Assembly: GCA_030599055.1 (NCBI GenBank) | Contig: JAUVOS010000135.1 | Span: 1 to 6,960 of the forward strand | Length of the DNA: 6,960 nucleotides | From: Lutibacter sp. | GTDB taxonomy: Bacteria > Bacteroidota > Bacteroidia > Flavobacteriales > Flavobacteriaceae | Direction: 5' to 3' | Shown: positions 1-5,175 of the stretch, piece after piece | How positions within the stretch are numbered: position 1 is the stretch's first letter | How the letters are laid out: every line of letters begins with the position of its first letter | The notes under the pieces: model-generated | Databases searched by the model: none | Told to the model about the DNA's origin: nothing | The model's input: only the letters and a program-made list of their open reading frames with translations | Program-made: the position numbers and the translations under genes

Positions 1-520
1 CAAACAACATTCTTTCTGGAGTAGCTCCCATCCATAAGCCAACTTTGGGATGATTCCAAATATATACCATCGCGTTTGGATATTCATTGAGCAAATTCTC
101 ATAAATTAATCCGATTTGTTTTCTATCGTAAGTTTTTTTAATCTTACGAGAAATTACTATTTTTTCAGCCTTTCCATCTACTATATACGCAATGGTATCA
201 TCAACTAATTCTAGATATTTCTTTTTATCTAAACCCTTAGATTGAATTTTATGTTTTTTAGAAAATCTTTCTTTTTTAGGATATTTAAAGATCTCTTTTT
301 CAGATTGTGAACTTGGAAAAAAAACAGCCTCTCTATCTCTTTCAAAAGGAGCCATTACAAAACCAGCTTTATCGAAGTTTTTTGTCGTAATAAGATCGCT
401 ATTATTTTGAGTTATTGCCATTACTTCCTTTGCTTTACTTTTTCTATAAAAAACAAAAGGTTTTTGGCTTTCTAAGGAATGTAGAATTTTTTTAGCTATT
501 GTTTGGGGATAAGCTTTCAA
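1..520 (-). CDS. menF: Isochorismate synthase, menaquinone pathway (N-terminal part, runs off left edge)
   Basis: This is a chorismate-binding enzyme, most likely converting chorismate to isochorismate, the first committed step of menaquinone synthesis in the cytoplasm. The frame stays open from the TTG at 520-518 to the left edge, giving 173 visible residues; the family is usually 370-450 residues, so more than half is missing. Visible motifs are FVMAPF near residues 54-59, EKIVISRK at 119-126 and WMGATPER at 163-170. By comparison with EntC and MenF, K120 aligns with the catalytic lysine of the KVVLSR motif and E169 with the acid of the GA(S/T)PE motif. Anthranilate and aminodeoxychorismate synthases share the fold, but the menI gene immediately upstream favours the menaquinone role. 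The start is uncertain: there is no in-frame ATG near menI, and a second TTG at 550-548 would overlap the menI coding end. The gene lies about 10 bp after menI, so the two are probably cotranscribed. Confidence 0.85.
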   Translation of the reverse strand, partial: MKAYPQTIAKKILHSLESQKPFVFYRKSKAKEVMAITQNNSDLITTKNFDKAGFVMAPFERDREAVFFPSSQSEKEIFKYPKKERFSKKHKIQSKGLDKKKYLELVDDTIAYIVDGKAEKIVISRKIKKTYDRKQIGLIYENLLNEYPNAMVYIWNHPKVGLWMGATPERMLF

Positions 521-530
521 AATGAATATA

Positions 531-947
531 CTATTTTTTTTGAAGTACAATATTAGTTAATTTACACAAAGAAACCAAACGTTTTTTTTCATCGACAATT
601 CGTATTTCCCATAAATGTGTAATTCTACCCTTGTGCTGTAGTCTTGCAGTGGCTGTTACAACACCACTTTTTACACTTCGTAAGTGATTGGCAGCTATTT
701 CAATGCCACGTATATCATATTTAGTGTGATCAATTAAAAAATAAGAAGCAGTACTTCCAACACTTTCTGCTAAAGCTACACTAGCACCTCCGTGCAACAA
801 ACCCAAAGGTTGATGCACTTTTGAAGTTACCGGCATGGTAGCTTCTAAAAAATCAACACCTATATCCGTAAACTTTATATCTAAGGTTTCCATCATTGTA
901 TTGGACATAAAATTGTTAATCATTTCCAATTGCTTTGCTTTATCCAT
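531..947 (-). CDS. menI: 1,4-dihydroxy-2-naphthoyl-CoA thioesterase (hotdog fold)
   Basis: This enzyme hydrolyses DHNA-CoA to 1,4-dihydroxy-2-naphthoate in menaquinone biosynthesis. The 138-residue product is a single hotdog domain, close to the 136 residues of E. coli MenI (YdiI). The match to MenI as I remember it is extended: an LEATMPV strand, then QPLGLLHGGAS, then LAESVGS, then a late NHLRS motif. Q46, H52 and E61 line up with E. coli Q48, H54 and the catalytic E63, with a constant offset of two. The ATG at 947-945 is preceded by an A/T-rich region without a Shine-Dalgarno site, as is normal in Bacteroidota. The gene is followed at once by menF, which supports the menaquinone assignment over a generic PaaI-type thioesterase. 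Promoter matches upstream are weak (966-973 or 992-999 read on the minus strand), so its promoter is not assigned. Confidence 0.88.
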   Translation of the reverse strand: MDKAKQLEMINNFMSNTMMETLDIKFTDIGVDFLEATMPVTSKVHQPLGLLHGGASVALAESVGSTASYFLIDHTKYDIRGIEIAANHLRSVKSGVVTATARLQHKGRITHLWEIRIVDEKKRLVSLCKLTNIVLQKK

Positions 948-1094
948 AAAATTAAATATTTAGTGTAAAAATAGCGAAATATCTTTTAGTGAAAAGTTAT
1001 AAGCGAAAAGTTCTGCTTTGAAAAGTTTGTAATTTTGTGTACTTATTCATTGTTATGGCTCAAAGTCACAGACTTTGCACAACGAAGTTAAAGG

Positions 1095-1136
1095 AGTGAT
1101 ATGATGACTTTGAAAGAAGTGATACGATGACTTTGA
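1095..1136. repeat. Tandem 19-bp near-identical direct repeat
   Basis: AGTGATATGATGACTTTGA at 1095-1113 recurs as AGTGATACGATGACTTTGA at 1118-1136, with a single T-to-C difference and 4 bp between copies. The second copy supplies the left arm of the 14-bp hairpin at 1118-1150, and the first could pair with the same right arm with one mismatch. The function is unknown. Confidence 0.85.
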
Positions 1137-1150
1137 GTCATCGTATCACT
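1118..1150. repeat. Perfect 14-bp inverted repeat, possible operator
   Basis: AGTGATACGATGAC at 1118-1131 pairs perfectly with GTCATCGTATCACT at 1137-1150 around a TTTGA loop. It ends 10 bp before the TATTTTTG box at 1161. No T-tract follows, so it does not look like an intrinsic terminator. A dyad overlapping the upstream part of a promoter could bind a dimeric regulator; this is inference only. Confidence 0.7.
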
Positions 1151-1160
1151 AGAATCAGCA

Positions 1161-1168
1161 TATTTTTG
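1161..1168 (+). promoter_or_regulatory. Bacteroidota-type -7 promoter element for the 1201-2662 gene pair
   Basis: TATTTTTG matches the TAnnTTTG consensus exactly and lies 32 bp before the ATG at 1201, predicting a leader of roughly 25 nt. The nearest TTTG that could serve as the -33 box is at 1132-1135, in the hairpin loop. Its 25-bp spacing is slightly longer than the usual 17-23, so the -33 assignment is weak. Confidence 0.55.
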
Positions 1169-1200
1169 TACTTTTATCAATCAAAACAATTGAGCAACCT

Positions 1201-1707
1201 ATGCAATACTCCTTTCGATGTATATTAGATGTGGAAACTGATGTTATAAGAGATATTTCTATCAATGCAGATGCTACTTTAGAAGAGCTTCATAAGTCTA
1301 TTTCTAATGCGTACGGATTTTCAACTCAAGAAATGGCTGCTTTTTACCGCACGGATGAAGAATGGGAGCAAGGAGAAGAGATTCCGCTTATCAATATGAA
1401 CACTACAGGTCACGCTAACGAAATGAAAGACTACAAGCTTTCAGAAGTCTTTTCAGAAATGAATAATCGTCTTTTATATATTTACGATTTTTTAGACATG
1501 TGGACTTTCTTTATAGAATTACGAAAAATTGATACCAATCTGAATCCTAAAGAACCAAAACTTGTATATAGCTTAGGGGAATTACCGATTCAGGCACCTG
1601 AAAAGAATTTTATAAGTGAAAACATATCAGACGACTTCAATGATGAATTTGGAGATGAGCTTGAAGATGATTTTGATGGGGGTGAAGATGGAAGTAATTT
1701 TTATTAA
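1201..1707 (+). CDS. Plasmid pRiA4b ORF-3-like family protein with acidic C-terminal tail
   Basis: The 168-residue product resembles the pRiA4b ORF-3-like family (Pfam PRiA4_ORF3), which is widespread in bacteria and has no firmly established biochemical role. The recognisable parts are an N-terminal beta strand and helix (residues 1-45, with LEELHKSISNAYGF), the central LLYIYDFLDMWTFFIEL segment near 91-107, which matches the family's Y-x-YDFGD-x-W core, and a PKLVYSLGELP turn near 119-129. The last 25 or so residues (143-164) are very rich in Asp and Glu, probably disordered. There is no signal peptide or membrane segment, so it is likely cytoplasmic. The ATG at 1201 follows a good promoter and no Shine-Dalgarno site. 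The stop is 7 bp before the next gene, so the two are almost certainly cotranscribed. Membership in the family is fairly secure, but nothing in the sequence tells its function. Confidence 0.75.
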   Translation: MQYSFRCILDVETDVIRDISINADATLEELHKSISNAYGFSTQEMAAFYRTDEEWEQGEEIPLINMNTTGHANEMKDYKLSEVFSEMNNRLLYIYDFLDMWTFFIELRKIDTNLNPKEPKLVYSLGELPIQAPEKNFISENISDDFNDEFGDELEDDFDGGEDGSNFY

Positions 1708-1714
1708 AAAAAAT

Positions 1715-2662
1715 ATGAAAACATCAGTAACCCAACTATTCGACATAAAATATCCAATTATTCAAGGAGGTATGATTTGGATTAGTGGTTACAAATTAGC
1801 TGCTGCTGTAAGTAATGCAGGCGGTTTGGGTTTGATTGGAGCAGGCTCAATGTACCCGGAAATTTTACGAGAACACATTCAAAAAGCGAAAAAACACACA
1901 AACAAACCTTTTGGAGTAAACGTACCACTACTCTACCCCAATATTGAAGAAATCATGCAAGTAATTGCAGATGAAAAAGTAAAAATTGTTTTTACTTCTG
2001 CCGGTAATCCCAAAACATGGACTCCTTTTTTAAAAGAAAATGGCATTTGTGTTGTACACGTTATAAGTAGTGTCAAATTTGCTTTAAAAGCACAAGACGC
2101 CGGTGTAGATGCTATAGTGGCAGAGGGTTTTGAATCAGGTGGTCATAATAGCCGTGAAGAAACTACTACATTTACTTTGCTACCCATGGTAAAAGAAAAA
2201 ATAAACATTCCGCTTATCGCGGCAGGTGGAATTGCCTCTGGTAGAGGTATGTTGGCAGCAATGGTTTTAGGTGCAGATGGAGTACAAATGGGAAGTCGGT
2301 TTGTCGCTAGTTTGGAAGCTTCTGCACATAGCAATTTTAAACAAGCTGTTGTCGCTGTTCAAGATGGTGATACTTTTCTCACTTTTAAAGAATTAGCACC
2401 TGTACGTTTGATTAAAAACCCTTTCTTTAATAAACTTCAAGAGCTCTATCAAACAAATCCGAGTAAAGAGCAGTTAATTGATTTTTTAGGAAGAGCCCGA
2501 GCAAAAAAAGGCATGTTTGAAGGAGATTTAATTGAAGGAGAACTCGAAATTGGTCAAATTGCTGGCTTGATTCATAAAGTCAAACCTGTTAAAGAAATAA
2601 TTACAGAAATAATGGATGATTTTAAGAAAGTAAAACAAGAAGTTGGAGATTTAAACTTCTAG
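1715..2662 (+). CDS. FMN-dependent nitronate monooxygenase / FabK-type enoyl-ACP reductase family protein
   Basis: The 315-residue product is a TIM-barrel flavoprotein of the NMO/FabK family, nearly the same length as S. pneumoniae FabK. Visible motifs are YPIIQGGM (13-20), GGLGLIGAG (36-44), FTSAGNP (93-99), EGFESGGH (137-144), PLIAAGGIASG (166-176), GADGVQMGSRF (186-196) and GQIAGLI (280-286). The glycine-rich loops at 170-172 and 192-194 correspond to the FMN phosphate site. H144 aligns with FabK's catalytic histidine, in the same EGxExGGH context. The family includes nitronate monooxygenases, which oxidise alkyl nitronates such as propionate 3-nitronate, and FabK, which performs the last reduction of fatty-acid elongation; residues alone do not decide between them, and there are no fab genes nearby. 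The ATG at 1715 is chosen because it starts just before the conserved barrel and avoids the large overlap that an in-frame ATG at 1616 would make with the preceding gene. Confidence 0.82.
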   Translation: MKTSVTQLFDIKYPIIQGGMIWISGYKLAAAVSNAGGLGLIGAGSMYPEILREHIQKAKKHTNKPFGVNVPLLYPNIEEIMQVIADEKVKIVFTSAGNPKTWTPFLKENGICVVHVISSVKFALKAQDAGVDAIVAEGFESGGHNSREETTTFTLLPMVKEKINIPLIAAGGIASGRGMLAAMVLGADGVQMGSRFVASLEASAHSNFKQAVVAVQDGDTFLTFKELAPVRLIKNPFFNKLQELYQTNPSKEQLIDFLGRARAKKGMFEGDLIEGELEIGQIAGLIHKVKPVKEIITEIMDDFKKVKQEVGDLNF

Positions 2663-2744
2663 CATATACCTTTATACCACCACGGAGATGCAAAAGCACA
2701 AAGAGGTAAAATATAATTCTCTTTACATGAACTCATCTTTTTTC
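2663..2744. other. Convergent intergenic segment before element copy 1
   Basis: This is the stretch between the flavoenzyme stop and the first element copy. A CCACGGAGATGCAAAAGCAC-like segment at 2678-2697 resembles the ACGGAGACACAAAG-type short repeats scattered in many bacterial genomes and may be a relic. AAAGAG at 2700-2705 can pair with CTCTTT at 2719-2724, but the stem is too weak to call a terminator. The segment ends with the left flanking direct repeat at 2733-2744. Confidence 0.4.
2733..2744. repeat. Left target-site duplication of element copy 1
   Basis: TCATCTTTTTTC here is repeated exactly at 2983-2994, on the other side of the 238-bp element. A perfect 12-bp direct repeat placed exactly at both ends of a dispersed repeat is the expected scar of insertion. 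Confidence 0.8.
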
Positions 2745-2982
2745 GTAACTACTCAAGCCTGTTTATCTCACGCAAAGTCGCAAAGACGCTAAGAAATACG
2801 CAATGTCTTTTCTTTTCTTAGAAAATAGTATCAAGGGACGCAAAGATAAATGCAAAGCATTCATAAAACTTTGCGTCTTTGTCTGCCTTTAGGTTTGTAA
2901 AAAACCAAGAGTAATAAAACCTGCTTAGCGTCTTTGCGACTTTGCGTGAAATAAATTTTTAAAAATCCTTACTGGTGAATAA
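2745..2982. mobile_element. MITE-like structured repeat element, copy 1
   Basis: This 238-bp non-coding element recurs at 6640-6877 in the same orientation, at about four-fifths identity by eye. It is bracketed by a perfect 12-bp direct repeat. A 26-bp perfect inverted repeat of GCAAAG-rich sequence (2768-2793 with 2924-2949) extends with one mismatch to 2762/2955. Inside are a 9-bp stem, GACGCAAAG at 2837-2845 with CTTTGCGTC at 2869-2877, and a small central hairpin (AATGC, loop AAA, GCATT at 2849-2861). GGTTT/AAACC at 2892-2906 can form a further small hairpin. The outermost ends are weakly inverted (TACTCA near 2750 against TATTCA read from 2981). No transposase or open reading frame is present, so it would have to move in trans. 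It fills the gap between convergent genes and might also block read-through, but no T-tract follows the stem. Confidence 0.8.
2768..2949. repeat. 26-bp perfect inverted repeat forming the outer stem of copy 1
   Basis: Arms 2768-2793 and 2924-2949 are exact reverse complements, beginning TCACGCAAAG and ending CTTTGCGTGA. Pairing continues outward to 2762/2955 apart from one C/A mismatch at 2767/2950. Each arm contains CGCAAAG twice, the short unit typical of flavobacterial intergenic repeats. Confidence 0.9.
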
Positions 2983-2994
2983 TCATCTTTTTTC
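2983..2994. repeat. Right target-site duplication of element copy 1
   Basis: TCATCTTTTTTC is identical to 2733-2744. It ends at the base next to the TAA stop of the lytic transglycosylase gene (2997-2995, minus strand), so the insertion lies 12 bp beyond that gene's stop codon. Confidence 0.8.
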
Positions 2995-3927
2995 TTATCT
3001 CTTTATTTTTAGTGTGTATTCTCTTCGAGATTTGTTGTTCAAATGCCGTTCACGTAACCAAGGATTTAGCATTTTCATCTCTTTGTAATTCATATTAAAA
3101 GTTTTAGAAAAACCGGCAATATCAGTTATTGCAGTATCTAACTTTATCTCATAACTCGGTTCTAAACGATATAAATCATCTTTTTCAAAACTAAAACCAT
3201 ATTTCTTAGGATGCGATAAAATTTCTTTTACAGCTAAAATTCTAGGCAGGTACCTCGCTGTTTCACTATTTAATAATAAATCGTAATAATCATCTACTTT
3301 TTGCTGTTCTAAACGATCTGATATACGCTTATTACCCGCATTATAAGCTGCAGCGGCAAGTGTCCAACTTCCAAATCTTTGTTTCGATTCTTTTAAATAT
3401 TTACAAGCAACTTTTGTTGATTTTTCTAAATGGTAACGTTCATCAACATTTTCGTTGACTTCAAGTCCGTATTCTCGCCCGGTTGCTTTCATAATTTGCC
3501 AAAAACCTTTTGCTCCAGAAGGTGAGGTTGCATTTTGCAAACCGCTTTCTATTACAGCTAAATATTTAAAATCGTTAGGAATACCATTTTGTTTTAATAT
3601 AGGCTCGATTATAGGAAAATACTTATGTGCTCTTTTAAACATTAATAAACCATTGGATTGCCAATAGGTATTTACCAAAAGTTCACGATCTATTCTTTCT
3701 AAAATATCATTTTTCTGTAAAGGTGCCTCTTCACCCGCAAAATTCATTTCTTTTGGTAATTTTAGCGCTTTTATTTCATAATACTCACTCGTATTCTTTT
3801 CCGGATCATTTGTAGTTTGAGTTGTTGTGTTTTCTTTGATTTTTTCATCACTGGAAATTGCATTAATAAAAAAACCTGCAAGGATAATTACACTGATTAA
3901 TACGATGAATTTATAGGTGTTGTTCAT
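2995..3927 (-). CDS. Membrane-anchored lytic murein transglycosylase, MltD-like (SLT domain, GH23)
   Basis: This enzyme cleaves the MurNAc-GlcNAc bond of peptidoglycan, forming 1,6-anhydro-MurNAc, and acts in the periplasm. The 310-residue product has one hydrophobic segment at 7-23 (after K6) serving as signal anchor or signal peptide. There is no lipobox cysteine, so it is not a lipoprotein. A polar linker rich in Thr, Asn and Glu (24-50) follows. The SLT domain spans roughly 100-235: AVIESGLQ at 124-131 with the catalytic Glu at 127, SGAKGFWQIM at 137-146 and AAAAYNAGN at 191-199. The C-terminal 55 residues (LNPWLR at 287-292, Y-T-L-K-I-K near the end) are typical of MltD-like proteins of this phylum, but no true LysM repeat is visible. 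The ATG at 3927-3925 lies 24 bp from the preceding coding end, including that stop codon. It is probably the last gene of an operon with mtaB and the hydrolase-RmlC gene. Confidence 0.88.
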   Translation of the reverse strand: MNNTYKFIVLISVIILAGFFINAISSDEKIKENTTTQTTNDPEKNTSEYYEIKALKLPKEMNFAGEEAPLQKNDILERIDRELLVNTYWQSNGLLMFKRAHKYFPIIEPILKQNGIPNDFKYLAVIESGLQNATSPSGAKGFWQIMKATGREYGLEVNENVDERYHLEKSTKVACKYLKESKQRFGSWTLAAAAYNAGNKRISDRLEQQKVDDYYDLLLNSETARYLPRILAVKEILSHPKKYGFSFEKDDLYRLEPSYEIKLDTAITDIAGFSKTFNMNYKEMKMLNPWLRERHLNNKSRREYTLKIKR

Positions 3928-3948
3928 AACAAAAAATTAAAAAAATTA

Positions 3949-4488
3949 TTAAAATGGTGTTTTAAATGTACTAAATTTTTGAGCTTTAGCATCTCTTTCT
4001 GAAACTAATGCTTGCTCTATCCCCCACTCTATGGCAAGATCGGGATCGTTCCACGCAATTATATCCTCGGCTTTAGAATTATAATACTGAGAGCATTTAT
4101 AGGCAAATACTGTTCCATTTTCCAAGCATAAAAATCCATGTGCAAAACCTGCAGGAATAAACAACTGTTTTTTGTTTTCTGCAGTTAATAGTATTTTAAA
4201 ATGTTGCCCAAAAGTGGGTGATGATTTTCGTAAATCTACCGCTACATCTAGTACACTCCCTTTTATAACACGAACTAATTTTGCTTGAGCATAAGGAGGT
4301 TTTTGGAAATGCAAGCCTCGTAAGACTCCTTTTTCAGACATCGATTCGTTATCTTGGACAAAATCTGTTTCTAAGTGTTCGGACCATAGTTTATGATTAT
4401 ACGATTCCATAAAATAACCTCTTTTGTCTTTATAAATCTTTGGAGCTATTACTTTTATGTCTTTTATTGTAGTTTTTTCTATTTGCAT
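3949..4488 (-). CDS. rfbC: dTDP-4-dehydrorhamnose 3,5-epimerase portion, possible internal start
   Basis: This is the C-terminal half of the fused frame, listed separately because it corresponds to a complete RmlC/RfbC of 179 residues beginning MQIEKTTIKD. The first residues are the usual family N-terminus, followed at once by the conserved KRGYFMES strand. The bases before this ATG are A-rich, as at normal starts in this window. In relative numbering the catalytic His is residue 60 (RGLH), and the Asp of WNDPDL is about residue 148. The partner genes rfbA, rfbB and rfbD are not in the window, so its dTDP-sugar substrate must come from a locus elsewhere. Whether translation starts here, at 5166, or at both cannot be told from sequence. 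Confidence 0.55.
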   Translation of the reverse strand: MQIEKTTIKDIKVIAPKIYKDKRGYFMESYNHKLWSEHLETDFVQDNESMSEKGVLRGLHFQKPPYAQAKLVRVIKGSVLDVAVDLRKSSPTFGQHFKILLTAENKKQLFIPAGFAHGFLCLENGTVFAYKCSQYYNSKAEDIIAWNDPDLAIEWGIEQALVSERDAKAQKFSTFKTPF

Positions 4489-5166
4489 AATCTTGTTTGT
4501 GTTTGCTAGTATCATTTCTTGTAGAAGAGTCGTTATTTTTTTTGCCTCAGTCAATATCATAATATGTGTGCCACCATCAATTTTTACACATTCCTTTATG
4601 TTTTCAATAGGAAAAATAAAGTCTTTGGTTCCATGAATGTGTAGTATATCGGGATCTGAATTCTCTTGTTTCCAGTTTACAATTGTATCAATGGCCCAAG
4701 GCAAATACAATTCATCACGCATACTCAAGTACTTTTTATAAAGTTTGATACGCCCTTTTAACATATCTCCAAAAGCATATCTTTCATATTTTTCAATATT
4801 TGAAAATGCCTTAATTGGAAATATTTTGTGAGCGCTCGTTTTTTTAACAAAATGCATTCTTGAGGGCATCTCATTCTTATTTTTAATACTCGAAATGATA
4901 ATCGTTTTCTTAGGATTGAGAATTTTTTTCATTTCCTGTACCATTACCCCTCCAAACGAAACACCAATTAAAACAATATTCTCATGTATTACTTTAGCAC
5001 ACATGCGGTGTGCATATTCTTCAATTGTTTCCTTCGGATTTTCGGGTATTAACCATTCTAAGTAATGCAATTCATAGGTATCCTTAGGCAGTTTAATAAA
5101 ATCAAAAATAGAAGGGTTTGCCGCTAAACCGGGAACAAAATAGATGTGGATCTTTTCTTCAACCAT
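3949..5166 (-). CDS. In-frame fusion: alpha/beta hydrolase + dTDP-4-dehydrorhamnose 3,5-epimerase (RmlC)
   Basis: One 405-codon frame contains two complete proteins. Residues 1-226 form a small alpha/beta hydrolase with VPGLAANPS as the oxyanion region (11-19), the nucleophile elbow GVSFGG with S70, HGTKD with D182, and GGTH with H201, an intact Ser-Asp-His triad; its substrate is unknown. Residues 227-405 form a full RmlC cupin epimerase, which epimerises C3 and C5 of dTDP-4-keto-6-deoxyglucose on the way to dTDP-L-rhamnose. Its motifs are KRGYFMES, VLRGLHFQ (catalytic His at 286), VAVDLRKSSPTFG, FIPAGFAHGF and WNDPDLAIEW. No stop separates the halves; the junction reads ILANTNKIMQIEK. The ATG at M227 (4488-4486) gives a 179-residue RmlC, the normal family length, so RmlC may also be made alone from there. 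The gene starts 9 bp after mtaB. A true fusion, a recently lost stop, or a base-calling error at the junction are all possible. Confidence 0.85.
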   Translation of the reverse strand: MVEEKIHIYFVPGLAANPSIFDFIKLPKDTYELHYLEWLIPENPKETIEEYAHRMCAKVIHENIVLIGVSFGGVMVQEMKKILNPKKTIIISSIKNKNEMPSRMHFVKKTSAHKIFPIKAFSNIEKYERYAFGDMLKGRIKLYKKYLSMRDELYLPWAIDTIVNWKQENSDPDILHIHGTKDFIFPIENIKECVKIDGGTHIMILTEAKKITTLLQEMILANTNKIMQIEKTTIKDIKVIAPKIYKDKRGYFMESYNHKLWSEHLETDFVQDNESMSEKGVLRGLHFQKPPYAQAKLVRVIKGSVLDVAVDLRKSSPTFGQHFKILLTAENKKQLFIPAGFAHGFLCLENGTVFAYKCSQYYNSKAEDIIAWNDPDLAIEWGIEQALVSERDAKAQKFSTFKTPF

Positions 5167-5175
5167 GTTACAAAT

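Larger units (their letters stand above)
948..1200. other. Divergent intergenic region with repeats and promoters
   Basis: This gap separates menI (minus) from the plus-strand gene at 1201. Its left part (948-1030) is A/T-rich and should contain the menI promoter; two imperfect TAnnTTTG matches on the minus strand, 966-973 and 992-999, are candidates. A perfect plus-strand match, TAATTTTG at 1030-1037, has no partner -33 box and no convincing gene behind it. A 7-bp hairpin lies at 1061-1077 (CAAAGTC, loop ACA, GACTTTG). The tandem near-repeat and 14-bp hairpin at 1095-1150, and the promoter at 1161-1168, are listed separately. Confidence 0.6.

Noticed and set aside
1055..1099. 14-codon frame (ATG at 1055) behind a TAATTTTG match at 1030-1037
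   Set aside because: It is very short, is made largely of the local CAAAGTC repeat sequence, and lacks a -33 box; there is no evidence of coding.
1616..1714. N-terminal extension of the flavoenzyme frame from the ATG at 1616
   Set aside because: It overlaps the acidic tail of the preceding gene in another frame, gives a methionine-rich sequence unlike the family, and the barrel begins properly after the ATG at 1715.
2143..2334. 63-residue minus-strand open frame inside the flavoenzyme gene
   Set aside because: It is antisense to a conserved family member, has no recognisable domain, and is a by-product of the codon pattern.
2762..2955. The element's outer stem as an ordinary bidirectional intrinsic terminator
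   Set aside because: The arms are about 130 bp apart, no T-tract follows either arm, and the flanking direct repeats and second copy fit a mobile element better; some effect on termination is still possible.
2745..2982. CRISPR-like array suggested by recurring CGCAAAG units
   Set aside because: The units are short, irregularly spaced and arranged as inverted arms, with no constant repeat-spacer pattern and no cas genes.
3455..3667. 70-residue plus-strand open frame inside the transglycosylase gene
   Set aside because: It is antisense to the conserved SLT domain, with no promoter or family resemblance.
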